From Shinisaurus crocodilurus (lineage: Eukaryota; Chordata; Lepidosauria; Squamata; Shinisauridae): DNA of 64,000 bases. The position numbers and the translations under genes are program-made. Below the pieces are notes generated by a model. The model searched no databases, was not told where the DNA came from, and saw only the letters and a program-made list of their open reading frames with translations. The stretch spans positions 118,671,473-118,735,472 of the forward strand of contig CM037879.1 of assembly GCA_021292165.1 (NCBI GenBank), read 5' to 3'. Shown in pieces: positions 1-9,579 of this stretch (position 1 is the stretch's first letter; the number at the start of each line of letters is the position of its first letter).

Positions 1-690
1 GGGATTGATTGTGTGGGTCCTGGGGGGGGACGAGATAGGGAAATCATTGTTGCATAGTCCCGGGGGGGAAGGAAGCAGGTATTTCATTGTGTAGTCCCAG
101 GGGAAAGGGAGCAGGGATTTCATTGTGTAGTCCTGGGGGAGGGGGAGCAGGGATTTCATTGTTGTGTGGTCCCGGGGGGGGGGAGCAGGGATTTTCATTC
201 TGTGGTCCTGGGGGGGGGAGCAGCAGGGATTTCATTGTTGTGTGGTCCCGGGGGGGGAGCAGGATTTCATTGTGTGGTCCTGGGGGGGGGAGCAGCAGGG
301 AATTCATTGTTGTGTGGTCCCGGGGGGGGAGCAGGGATTTCATTGTGTGGTCCTGGTGGGGGGGAGCAGCAGGGAATTCATTGTTGTGTGGTCCCGGGGA
401 GGGGGAGCTGGGATTTCATTGTGTAGTCCTGGGGGAGGGGGAGCAGGGATTTCATTGTTGTGTGGTCCTGGGGGGGGGAGGCAGGATTTCATTGTGTGGT
501 CCCGGGGGAGGGGAACAGGGATTTCATTGTGCAGTCTGGGGGGGGCGGAACTGGGATTTCATTGTGTGGTCCCGGATGGGGGAAGCAGGGATTTCATTGT
601 GTAGTTCTGGGGGTAGCAGGTAGTCCCGGGGGAGCTGGGATTTCATTGTGCAGTCCCGGGGGAGCTGGGAGTCCTGGGGGAGCTGAGATT
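1..690. repeat. G-rich minisatellite array
   Basis: Tandem units of roughly 37-47 bp, each built from a variant of GGGATTTCATTGTGTGGTCC followed by a run of 6-10 G and GAGCAG or GAGCAGCAG. About fifteen units can be followed, and the last few (after 600) shorten and decay. Several frames stay open across the array only because it is repetitive; those ORFs are Gly/Pro-rich and not genes. The array begins before the window. The + strand G runs recur every unit, so this strand has G-quadruplex potential. Confidence 0.93.
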
Positions 691-812
691 CCAAGGGATT
701 CCAAACAGCGGACAGCAACCTTAAGGAATTTCGAACAAATAGTGCCTATAGGAAAATGACGGCCCATGCAACGCCAGGTAAAAAAAGCTAGTAGGAGATA
801 AATTGGTGAGTC
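691..812. other. Short unique spacer
   Basis: Unique sequence between the minisatellite and the dinucleotide repeats. Nothing recognised. Confidence 0.5.
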
Positions 813-814
813 AG

Positions 815-815
815 G

Positions 816-888
<73 letters not shown>
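815..888. repeat. Compound microsatellite (CT)n(CA)n(TA)n
   Basis: Three contiguous dinucleotide tracts: CT to about 834, CA to about 859, then TA to about 887. They directly abut the L2-like tail that follows. Confidence 0.95.
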
Positions 889-892
<4 letters not shown>

Positions 893-893
<1 letters not shown>

Positions 894-960
894 TCTATAC
901 TGCCCAATAGCCGAAGCTCTCTGGGTGGTGTACAATAATTAAAAACGAACAATAAATAAA
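893..960 (-). mobile_element. L2-type LINE 3' tail fragment
   Basis: The stretch GCCCAATAGCCGAAGCTCTC followed by a GGGTGGTGTACA-like block and AT-rich sequence is the reverse complement of the 3' end of the long L2 copy at 32.0-34.4 kb, which reads ...CCGCCCAGAGAGCTTCGGC... before its AAATAAAT tail. Only the extreme 3' end is present. Confidence 0.75.
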
Positions 961-1639
961 TATTTAGATTTCCTTGAGATTTTAAATATGGGGAGAGAAA
1001 TCCTAGGGGGCAATTCACTACATGTTTTTATTATGATCACTATGACACATTTCAAGTGAAGGCTGAGCTGAAGTGGTGTCTCTAAGCATGGGCAGAGTGA
1101 TGTTCCCTTATCCCTGGTTAACAACAACAATGCTGAAACTGGTATTACTGATATGTTTCTAGGCAGGCTTTCAGTTCTTCTTCTCAACTTCTGGTTAGGT
1201 GCTCTTTTCCCCATCTACACAAGACAAATGTGGAGCATGGCAACATATTAACGACCATTATTATTTTAGCATTCCTTTAGCACACTTCAGGGTACAAATT
1301 GTTTTATAATTTTTCTTTTATGTAGGCCCAATTTTAAACATTTATTTCTTAGGTGAATCTTCAAAATTGGGAGGATTATATTTGATTTTTCTGTGATATA
1401 ATTCCTTAACACTTTAGAATGAATGGGATGGTATTTAATTCTATGGCTCCTTAGATGCCCTTTCAAGGACCTGATAGGGCTGAAGGCTTAGCCTTGCAAA
1501 GAGCCTCAATGAAGTCAGTATTTGGGGATTAATAAGAATATCATAACAATGTGTGCATCATAACATACAGTGTAACCTGGGACAGTGGATGGGGAAGCAC
1601 ATTCACATACGGTATATTTTGCAAGATTGCACCATGATG
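961..1639. other. Non-coding, nothing recognised
   Basis: AT-rich sequence without a convincing gene or repeat. The short ORFs here have no recognisable protein family. Confidence 0.5.
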
Positions 1640-1715
1640 TGGATAGGGTTGTTGTGAGGCTAAAATGGAGAGGAGGAGGATTATGTAAGCCGCCTTGCGT
1701 TCCTTGCAGGAAATG
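1640..1715 (+). mobile_element. MIR-like SINE 3' fragment
   Basis: Matches the second half of the element at 2605-2775: a GTTGTGAGG...AAATGGAGAGGAGGA block followed by TGTAAGCCGCCTTG and TTCCTTGCAGGAAA. Truncated on both sides. Confidence 0.65.
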
Positions 1716-2604
1716 TTTCATTGAAATAGTATTAACAGTAATAGTAGTGATAATACTACTAGTAGTACATTTCCTTAGAGCCGATTGAACTTTCAGTTTC
1801 GGTGTAGTAACAAGATTACTTCCAATAGTGCCATCTTTGCAATATTTTGAACCAGTCAAAGCAGCTGATTTCAATGGGAGAGTTAAGCATGAGTTTAAAT
1901 CTCTCCTCTTTGAAATAAATTGGAAAAGTACTTAATTTGACTGCATTGTGCCTGGAATATTTAATTGATTACCAGTAAAAGAGGATGCAAGAAGATACTT
2001 TAAGAAAATTCAAGAAGTCATTCATCCTAGATCATTTCTTCATACTTGCATCCGCCTTATGTTGGCATTAGGTTACAAACTAAACTGGCGTCCATTGTTG
2101 CATTTATATAGATGTGGAAACAAGTGTCTGGATTTGGTACTTCTTTGTTGATTACTGCTTAACAAGTTGGTGTGTAATGAGAATGGCAATCAAAAGGGGA
2201 AATGTATCATTGTTCTATTAAACTTCTTTCTAGCATGTACAGATCCAGACAGCATTTCTAGGAGCCAAACGGAAGCGGAACATAGCCTCCAAAGGAAGGG
2301 CAAAACAGATCAATGGCAAAGTCTCATCAGTAAATTTTCAATAAGAAAACCAGAAAGAAAACAATTTTTGTTGTTGCTCAGGAGAAGTGTTGCTCATCAG
2401 AAAATTCCAAAGTACCACAGCAACAATGCCAAAGATCAGAACCCTTCCAAAAATTCCAGTCACAATCTCCATCCATCAAGTTTATTTCTAGATTAGGGTT
2501 GACCGAGACACTGGTCAAGACCATCAGTTACTCTAGTGTAACTCCTGGAAGCCAACAACTCTATAAGGAGCTTCTCTTCGTACACTTTATTTTTCCCTGA
2601 CACC
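1716..2604. other. Non-coding, nothing recognised
   Basis: No domain or repeat recognised. The 109-codon ORF at 2167-2496 is Ser/Lys/Gln-rich, resembles no family I know and has no neighbouring exon signals. Confidence 0.5.
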
Positions 2605-2775
2605 CTATAACATTTTGGGCCAGTCATTGACTCTCAGCCTAACCTACCTCACGGGGTTGTGGTGAGGATAAAATGGAGAGGAGGATGAGGATTACGGTAT
2701 GTAAGCCGCCTTGGGTTCCTTGCAGGAAAAAAGGCAGGGTATGAATATAATAAATAAAAATAAATAAAATAAATA
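2605..2775 (+). mobile_element. MIR-like SINE with AATAAATA tail
   Basis: Contains the order typical of MIR/CORE-like SINEs: GGGCCAGTCATTGACTCTCA, a CTACCTCACGGGGTTGTGGT-type core, an AAATGGAGAGG segment, a TGTAAGCCGCCTTGGGTTCC segment, then an AT-rich tail of ATAATAAATAAA units. The 5' tRNA-like part is missing. A related copy in the opposite orientation at 38.0-38.2 kb retains a B-box-like block. Confidence 0.75.
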
Positions 2776-3238
2776 TAGGGGCATAATACTGTAAAATTTA
2801 AAACTGAAATGTCACACACAGACACAGTGACCTTGATATTTCAAGGAAAACTAGTATCAGCTCCACATGGGACAGTCAGTGGCTATTACTTCTTTTTGTC
2901 ACATTTTCCCCAGTGATATCACATTAAAGAAATAAAACACAATAGTCTAAAGAATTCTGTAAAGGCATTGTTTGGGTTTTTTTTTTGAACAATAGATTTC
3001 TCTATTTTTAATAAATAATAGGGTTACATACTTGTATACTTTGTCAATATGGTATTATGTCAATATAGCTGTAAAAAATTGTTATGATCCTGGTACTATT
3101 TTATGGTGAAGTAACTGGTGTTTTTAAAACTCTCCCTCTCTCTCCATACACATTATGATTTTATAGCCTTCCCCATCTTACACCATTTTGAATGTTATAG
3201 AATTATATTATATAGAAGCAAAGTGAGAGATTTTGGGC
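2776..3238. other. Non-coding, nothing recognised
   Basis: AT-rich, with no gene or repeat recognised apart from short A/T runs. Confidence 0.5.
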
Positions 3239-3239
3239 A

Positions 3240-3345
3240 CCAGTAAGGCTGAAATCCTATATATCTTAACCTGGGAGTAAGTCCCACTGAACCAAATGAG
3301 ACTTACCTCAGAGTAGACATGCATAGGATTGTGCTGTCAGAGAGG
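3240..3345. mobile_element. Foldback MITE-like repeat
   Basis: GAGTAAGTCCCACTGAA on one side and TGAGACTTACCTCAGAGTAG on the other form an imperfect foldback, bordered by AATCCTATATAT and GCATAGGATTGTGC, which also pair. The same family recurs near 25.87, 26.44, 43.82 and 59.77 kb. Confidence 0.7.
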
Positions 3346-4864
3346 CAGACATCTGACAGATGAGGAACATTGGCAGGGAAGTTCCCTGTGCAAGTCCCAA
3401 GTGAAATGAATGAATCTTGAAGAACAGTATTATTTATTTTAATGGGGCTTGCATTGATCTTCTGGGTGGACTGTGCCCCATATTAATTAGTCTCTTTGTG
3501 TAAGTCTGCATTGGTTGGAATTTGTCCATTAGTACTTTATGACCCTGGCTTGGATTTAAAACTTTCAGAATAAGGGACAATTATTTTGTGGAAACTCCTC
3601 TGGTTTTTTAGATTGGGTTTACCTGCTACACCTGTCTGTTTTTACTGTTGTTTGTTTTTCATTGTTGTTGATTGTTCAACATAGCACTCCTAAGCAGGGT
3701 GAGTTAGATCTGTGATGGGTCAGCTGTCACTTCCAACCCTGCTGGCTCACTCCAACTAGGGTGGGAAGTAGAGGAGCAGCTTGTTTGCCTTTTTTCTGCT
3801 GGATCCTTGCTTTTTAAAATTTCCCTCCAATTGAAAGCACGTGGGAGAGGAAACAGCCACTTCAGCCTGGAGCTGCATAGGTTGGGGCCCAATTCAGGGG
3901 TATGTTGGGGAAGCAAGAATGCTTTCGGTCCAGGAGATCCAAGGTCACCCCCAACATGCCCCCAGCATGTGCCCTATTGCTGGTGGAAACACCGCCAATG
4001 GTACTCCTATGCCCATGGCTGCCACCACTTTCCACTTAAAACTAAATCTGGTAAGAAGTCCTGAAACACTAGCCATGCCCCCAGTACCAACACCCACAAA
4101 ACCTTAAAAATGGAATTGCAGTGGGTAGGGCTGCAGCAAAGAATCCACACAATCTCATTCCAAAAATTAAAAAAGTGGGATTTATTATTAAGGAGAACAG
4201 GAATTTACAGTCATTTGAAAGATGGAAAACCATTTAAACATATAAAATAATCATGAGGCGCTGCTACCTTATCTTCTACTTGGCTCTTTGATGGCTTCAA
4301 ATCCAGAGGCACCAATTCTTTGTTTCCAGAGAAAACAGAGTAAAAATTCCTAAGCCATTTTGTAGTCACAGTGGTGGATTAAGAACAAAGGGAATGCCAA
4401 CGGGGAATATGGAGGAGTGTTGAGCATCCTTCTTCCCTTGAGCCCTTTCTAATATCTCTGAACCCTCTCCTCTCTATGGAGCAGAACTAACTGACTAGGT
4501 TATGTCACCCCAAATATCAATTGAGTTACCAACACTCAACACCAAACCCAGTGGAGGACAAAAGAAGTCAGCTCGGAGAGGTGGGAAACTCTCAGTTCGC
4601 ATAGCTGTGTGTGTTAGCACACCCTTGAGCAAGGGCTTCTAGGGAACAAGGGCACAAAATGGAATTCTGTTCTCTTGAACACTCCATGTAAAGATAAAAC
4701 TAGGATTATCCTCAATAAGTTTCATTGAAATAAATATATTTAGGATGGGATCCATTATGTTATGCAAAGGGCTGCAATTCATCTGAGACAATCCTACTTG
4801 GGAATGGATGGTTTTGAGCAGTCCAAACAATGGGTTTGTATATATTTGAAATATGTTATGCCAC
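3346..4864. other. Non-coding, nothing recognised
   Basis: No gene, RNA gene or repeat recognised. Two overlapping ORFs of 85-88 codons at 3.8-4.1 kb lack any family resemblance and are read as chance. Confidence 0.5.
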
Positions 4865-5030
4865 TCCTTGGCCAAAAAGGCTCTCAGAGTGGCTTACATA
4901 TAATCAATTAAACAAGACAGTCCCTGCCCACAGGTTTACAATCTAAAATGACCCGACACGCAAGGAAAAAGGAATGGGGAGGGAAGAGAGAGAAAAACAA
5001 TTATTTCTGCAGGGCTGGTGGAATGGCCCT
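4865..5030 (-). mobile_element. LINE 3'-region fragment (L2/CR1-like)
   Basis: A GGCTCTCAGAGTGGCTTACA block followed by AGACAGTCCCTGCCCACAGG and CACGCAAGGAAAAAGG resembles the 3' non-coding part of reptile L2-like LINEs read from the minus strand. Assignment is from remembered repeat texture, not alignment. Confidence 0.45.
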
Positions 5031-5048
5031 GCTTTCCCTCAGCTTCGC

Positions 5049-5136
5049 CTACTTAGAGTATGACTAATTTAAGTCCCATTGATTTCAATGGGTCAATTCC
5101 AAGTATGACTAACTCTGGATTGAACCCAATAATTTT
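5049..5136. mobile_element. Foldback MITE-like repeat
   Basis: AGTATGACTAATTTAAGTCC, CATTGATTTCAATGG and AGTATGACTAACTCTGGATT form a partial foldback. Related sequence occurs at 16.24 and 43.23 kb. Confidence 0.6.
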
Positions 5137-5888
5137 TGGCATGCATTCATCTACTATGAATTAGTTTGTTTTAAATAAATTCATTGTTTATTACTTATTA
5201 TGATTTTCATTACAGATTCATATACAATTAGTACATATTCTATTTCAATCTATAATATATATTTAAATAATACAGGAAGTACAAAAACACAACATATAAA
5301 AATTATGTTACGATTACAAACATAAAAATACTAATACTAAAACCATAAAATTGTAACTCTCAATTTTTTGTCTCCCTGTGATGGATCAGGGATGTGTGTG
5401 TGTGTGTGTGTGTGGGGCTCTCAAAACTTATAAAAACCTTAATCAGGTCTCACCACACCAGTATTTAAATAGTTATATAACAATAAACTTATCAAAAACT
5501 CTTATAAGGAACTTAAAGAAACCCCAGAAACCTTCTTACTAGGCAAGATGACTTAGCATGACATGAGTAGGCAAAGTGGAAACCTATAAGGTACAGACTT
5601 GTTATTAATAAGTAAAATTGAATTTATTTAAGGAAATCAGAGTTTACAGCATTAAACATTAAAAGGATGAAAAAGTAAAATAATAATAATAATAAAAGGT
5701 AATTACAACAATGTGTATACTACCTGGCCCATGATGGTGTCTGACCAGGAGGTCCTAGAGTTTTGGTTCCAAAAAATAGACCTTTGTTTACCCTGTTTCT
5801 AAAAATGGAGAGTGCCATATACGGTACTCCTCCCAAAGTAAAGGAGGTACAAAGAAACAGGAATTAAGCATATATTGCAATACATCCA
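5137..5888. other. AT-rich non-coding with (TG)n
   Basis: AT-rich with a TG microsatellite at about 5393-5414 and an AATAAT run near 5680. Nothing else recognised. Confidence 0.55.
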
Positions 5889-6003
5889 CTGTGGCCATCC
5901 AGATGTTTTGGCCTACAACTCCCATGATCCCTCACCATTGGCTATACTGGCTAGGGTTGATGGGAATTGTAGGCCAAAACATCTGGAGAGCCCATCCCTG
6001 CTC
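5889..6003. mobile_element. Foldback hAT-like MITE
   Basis: Inverted arms ATCCAGATGTTTTGGCCTAC and its near reverse complement TAGGCCAAAACATCTGGA flank an ACTCCCATGATCC...GGTTGATGGGAATTG core. This is the same small family seen at 19.7, 20.2, 25.1, 30.1, 35.3 and 46.3 kb. Confidence 0.8.
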
Positions 6004-6175
6004 TAGCCCAAGAGGCTTTACCTTTTAGATTAAATAGCAAGAGAACCCAATCTCATATGGAGGGTCATACTTACTTTTGGACATAGTCAAACTGCATTAG
6101 CCACAGCTGTCAGGGTCCAGTCTTGGACCAGCCAGGGATGATCATTCAAAGGGGAAATTGAATTAAGTATAGGCC

Positions 6176-6425
6176 ACTAGGCCATTCCAACTATGCATAA
6201 CTGAAACATAGGAAGCTGCTTTATACCAAGTCAGATTGTCTAGCCTAGTATTGTCCATTCCATCAGGACAGCAACTCTCCAGGTTCTCAGGAAGGAGATC
6301 TTTCCCATCACCTGCAACCTGAGCCTTTTTTTTTTTTTTTTTAAACTGGAGTTGCCAGGGATTGAATCCGGGTCCTTCTTCATGCAAAGCATGTGCCCTA
6401 CCATTGAGCTATGATCCCTTCCAGT
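6176..6425 (-). mobile_element. tRNA-derived SINE, minus strand
   Basis: On the minus strand the element begins with a polymerase III promoter-like tRNA head: A-box-like TAGCTCAATGGTAG and B-box-like GGATTCAATCCC about 30 bp further on. A poly-A/T spacer (T run near 6329-6342 on +) and a non-tRNA body end near GAAGCTGCTTTATACCAAGT. It is SINE-derived, not a functional tRNA gene. A second, more decayed copy is at 45.85-45.98 kb. Confidence 0.8.
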
Positions 6426-6458
6426 GCAGTCTGTGACAATATCAGATATCACTTTAAT

Positions 6459-6845
6459 CTAGAGGTGCAGAACCTTCAGCCTGGGGCCCAAATCCAGCCC
6501 TCGTAGAGTCCCAATCAGGCCCTCTGGGGTCCCCAGGTGGCCACATCCCCTTCTTCCCCTGGTCACAGCCCTTTCCCCCACCACCAATCCCTATGGTTTT
6601 CTGGCTTCTGTGCGGCTCCCCCCCCCCCCCATTGTGAAAGGTTGAAATGAGCTTTAAGCTAAAATAAGCAAATATTTTGGGTATTTTAAGCTACAATCTG
6701 CTGGTAATTTTTGTATTTTGGCCTCACCCCTTTTGCCGTGCCCCCTTTTGTATTTGGCCCCACCTACTACTGGAATGTGGCCCCCAAATGCTTCTCCAAA
6801 ATGGAATCTGGCCCTCAGGCTTAAAGAGGTTCTGCACCCTTGTCT
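6459..6845. mobile_element. hAT-like MITE with about 35-bp TIRs
   Basis: GGTGCAGAACCTTCAGCCTG at the left and TTAAAGAGGTTCTGCACCC at the right are terminal inverted repeats that continue into GGGCCCAAATCC and GAATCTGGCCCTC. The interior is non-coding and contains a C run near 6617. I could not find a clean 8-bp target duplication, so the exact ends are uncertain. Confidence 0.75.
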
Positions 6846-7160
6846 TAACCACTCTCACTTGTTAACATCATCTATATTGCAGTTTGAAAAGGATTGGGGG
6901 GGGGGAGCATTTGAGTGATGTCTTCCTCTTGAGCAATACACTTTAATTCAGAAAAAGAATGGCATGAGCGCAAACACACACACACACGTCCAAGCAAACA
7001 GGCTTTCCCCCCACATTAGGGTTTTTTTTTTAGGCCTCAGAAATATGGAGCACATCTCCCCCTCGCAACTGATACCATGGCGGTAAGATTGGTTGTGGGC
7101 CTTTAAGGCTATTGCTGCCTGACATTTCCACATTCTAAAATCCTCAAGCTGTTCTTGCTC
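6846..7160. other. Non-coding, nothing recognised
   Basis: No gene or repeat family recognised. Short CA and G runs are present. Confidence 0.5.
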
Positions 7161-7174
7161 TGAAGCTTGGCCTT

Positions 7175-7176
<2 letters not shown>

Positions 7177-7207
<31 letters not shown>

Positions 7208-7209
7208 AT
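7177..7209. repeat. (AAAT)n microsatellite
   Basis: About eight uninterrupted AAAT units. Confidence 0.95.
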
Positions 7210-7227
7210 CCAGACACGTGCACACGT

Positions 7228-7717
7228 ACAAATTGCCGCCTCCTCCTCCTCCCGTCGAGGTTTAACCTCACCTCAGAGCAAAGAGAAATGCCTCGCAAAT
7301 CAAAGAATGGTGAAAGCGCGAGCCGCTTTCCTCAGGGAAGTTTCCTGATCGAGAGAGAAAGGCTGTAGGCAGTTCGCTCCTGCCCCTAACTGGAGAGACG
7401 AACAATAGCTTAAAAGCCGGGAGGAGGAGGAGGAGGAGGAGGAGACGACCAAGGCAGCAAGTGAGGAGCATTGCACTGAGGGGGTCTCTCAAGCTGGGTT
7501 GCTCCCTCAGCGCAGCCCACCTTTTCCTCCCCTTCCTCAGCGCAGCCTCCCCATTAGCTCTGCGAGCGGTGTGTACGTGTGCACGTTTGTACCCGTGTGC
7601 ACGTTGAGAGGGGGATTTCGACCCCCCCCAAAGTAGGGCTGTGGTTGCGAATTAAAGTGTCTGACAAACTTCACAGTGATATCTGGACTGGTCGTGTTTT
7701 TGATCATCATGGAGAAG
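7228..7717 (+). promoter_or_regulatory. GC-rich block, candidate promoter and 5' exon
   Basis: This is the most CpG-containing non-repeat stretch upstream of GPR63. It has CCTCCTCCTCC and GGAGGAGGAGG tracts and repeated GTGCACGT motifs. It ends in an ATG (7709-7711) followed by two codons and then AAG|GTGAGG, a strong vertebrate splice-donor consensus at 7717/7718. A plausible reading is a first exon with its promoter, possibly the 5' non-coding exon of GPR63 about 31 kb downstream on the same strand. The link is inference: no transcript evidence is visible, and it could be the first exon of another gene or a fortuitous donor. Confidence 0.35.
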
Positions 7718-8540
7718 GTGAGGGAACGAATTGCAGTACTTCGGTCTAGTTTTCTTATGACTTTATATTTTAGGGTCCATGCTCGGGAGGAGGCACTCAA
7801 CCTAGATTAGTTACTCCTTAGCAACCTTAATGAGGAGATAGCTCTTTCTCTTCCCCTCTCCTCCCTTCTTCTTTCAATACGTCGTTATGGGTGAAGTTGA
7901 GATGCTAAGCCACAGTGATGATTGTGGGTGTGTAATGAAGGGAAGGCTGGCTTTAACACGGCATACAAATTATGATTTTTGTATTTGTGGTATGTTTGTT
8001 GTTTTGAAATCTGCCAGAGCATGTTTAAAATCAGTAATCTATATCCGGACTCCTGAGTCCAGTGTTTTAATTTCTACAATGAGACGTCTTCTGTCTGAAG
8101 CCTGCTTGCATCTCTCAAAGCCTAGATGTGTCGAGGGCTGGTTGTGGTTGCACAGATATGAAGGGAAAGCATCTCAGGCTTTGACATGCCCCAGAGTTAG
8201 GCTGTAGCATTCACAGCAGGTTCCTGGTGACACACATGCACACCCCGTTTCAAATGAAGCTTTTGCCTGTACTCTAATGACAACTTCGACATCGTTGGCA
8301 ATGAACAAACATTGGTGATGCCTTTTTATTTTTTTAAGCTGTATTCCAGAAGTCAGTAATTCAGGTTAGTTACCCCTTCATACACTTTAACTACCCTGGA
8401 CCGGACCGGCTGGTGGTATTTTACTGTAGTGCTTTGTTCAGTATCCTGTTCCAAGAAGTAGAAGAGCTGTTCTCACTTAACGTAAGTCCCACATTGTTAA
8501 TGCTCTGCTTCAATCTTACACATTTGCTCTTCAAGTGGTC
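7718..8540. other. Non-coding, nothing recognised
   Basis: Unique sequence up to the Copia target site. The 106-codon ORF at 7887-8207 resembles no known family. Confidence 0.5.
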
Positions 8541-8545
8541 AGTAC

Positions 8546-9067
8546 TGTGAGAGCTGGACTGACCCGGGTTCAAAAGCTTCTCTAGCCAGTGACCCTCAGT
8601 CCCAGTCACGCAGGCGGAAGGAGGAGATAACAGCAGTTAATAAAGATTAAAGAGTTTATTTGTAAGACCCAATTACATGGGATTAAGGCAAGCAATGCAT
8701 CTCTTACTCACTACATCATTGCAGATACAAATCCAATACCCCAGTGGTAAGGCTAGATGAAGTGAAGTCCAGAACAATACAAGTCGAGTGAGACGAGAGG
8801 AGAGAGAGGAGTGAAGCTATCAACAAGTGTGTTAGCTTTATACCACAGACCCTGCACCTATAAATAGGATATTACTCACCCCAGTTGTATAACCTATTCA
8901 TCAACATGTTGATTCCAAACCTGTCCAAGGTTGCTGAGTCATATCACCTTGAGACTATGTCTCGTGACCAGAGACCCTGTGTACTTCATCTCAAGAGACA
9001 TCCTCCATGTCAGGTGATAATCCTGATGTCAGGTGGTAATCTCATTCTGCCTATGCAAAACCTAACA
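8546..9067 (-). repeat. Copia element LTR (3' LTR of the minus-strand element)
   Basis: 522 bp, TG...CA ends. It differs from the other LTR at three sites (near 8581, 8625 and 9044). Read on the minus strand it contains an AATAAA signal (in CTTACAAATAAACTC) and TATA-like blocks (CCTATTTATAGG, GGTATAAAGC). A short ORF across its end is accidental. Confidence 0.93.
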
Positions 9068-9080
9068 TCCCCCTGCTTTT
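9068..9080 (-). promoter_or_regulatory. Copia polypurine tract
   Basis: The minus strand reads AAAAGCAGGGGGA immediately before the LTR start TGTTAGG. Its position and purine content match the plus-strand primer site of LTR retrotransposons, and it fixes the element's orientation. Confidence 0.8.
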
Positions 9081-9579
9081 GCATTTGTCGCAGAACGTGG
9101 TTATTTACCTCATACAACAGCAACAGCTTTGTTGACATCTGATGCTGTTCCTTCATTTATGAACTTTGATAAAAAAACTTCTGCAGGAATGACTTTACCT
9201 GCCAGAAATTTGAACCACCATCAAATCACTTCTGATGTATCCCTCCTCATGACACAGTTTTATTTGCAAACCCAAAACGTTGTGTATTGCTATCTGCCTG
9301 CAGCATAGCAATCCTGCCTTGGTTTCCTGAAAAAACTGTAATAGGTTTTTCACATCAATCCCAGCATCATTTAAACATTTTTTACAATTTAAACTATTTA
9401 AACAAATGCAATAACTATTCAAGCTTTACAATAGCATAATAGCACAATACATAATACAATGCATTCAGTTCAATTTCAGTTGAACTCTAACCTTTAGATG
9501 ATTGTTTCTAACAAAATCAATCAAACAAAGTATGGTTATAAAAATAACAAACTTCAGGTGTGTTCTTGTTGTTCTTACT

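Noticed and set aside
87..623. 178- and 146-codon Gly-rich ORFs
   Set aside because: Translations of the minisatellite in different frames.
6356..6425. tRNA gene
   Set aside because: The A and B boxes belong to a SINE head: no acceptor-stem pairing and continuous with a SINE body.
8885..9142. Repeated ORF (MYNLFINMLIPNL...) at 8.9 and 13.3 kb, possible duplicated gene
   Set aside because: It is inside the two Copia LTRs, antisense to the element; the duplication is the LTR pair.
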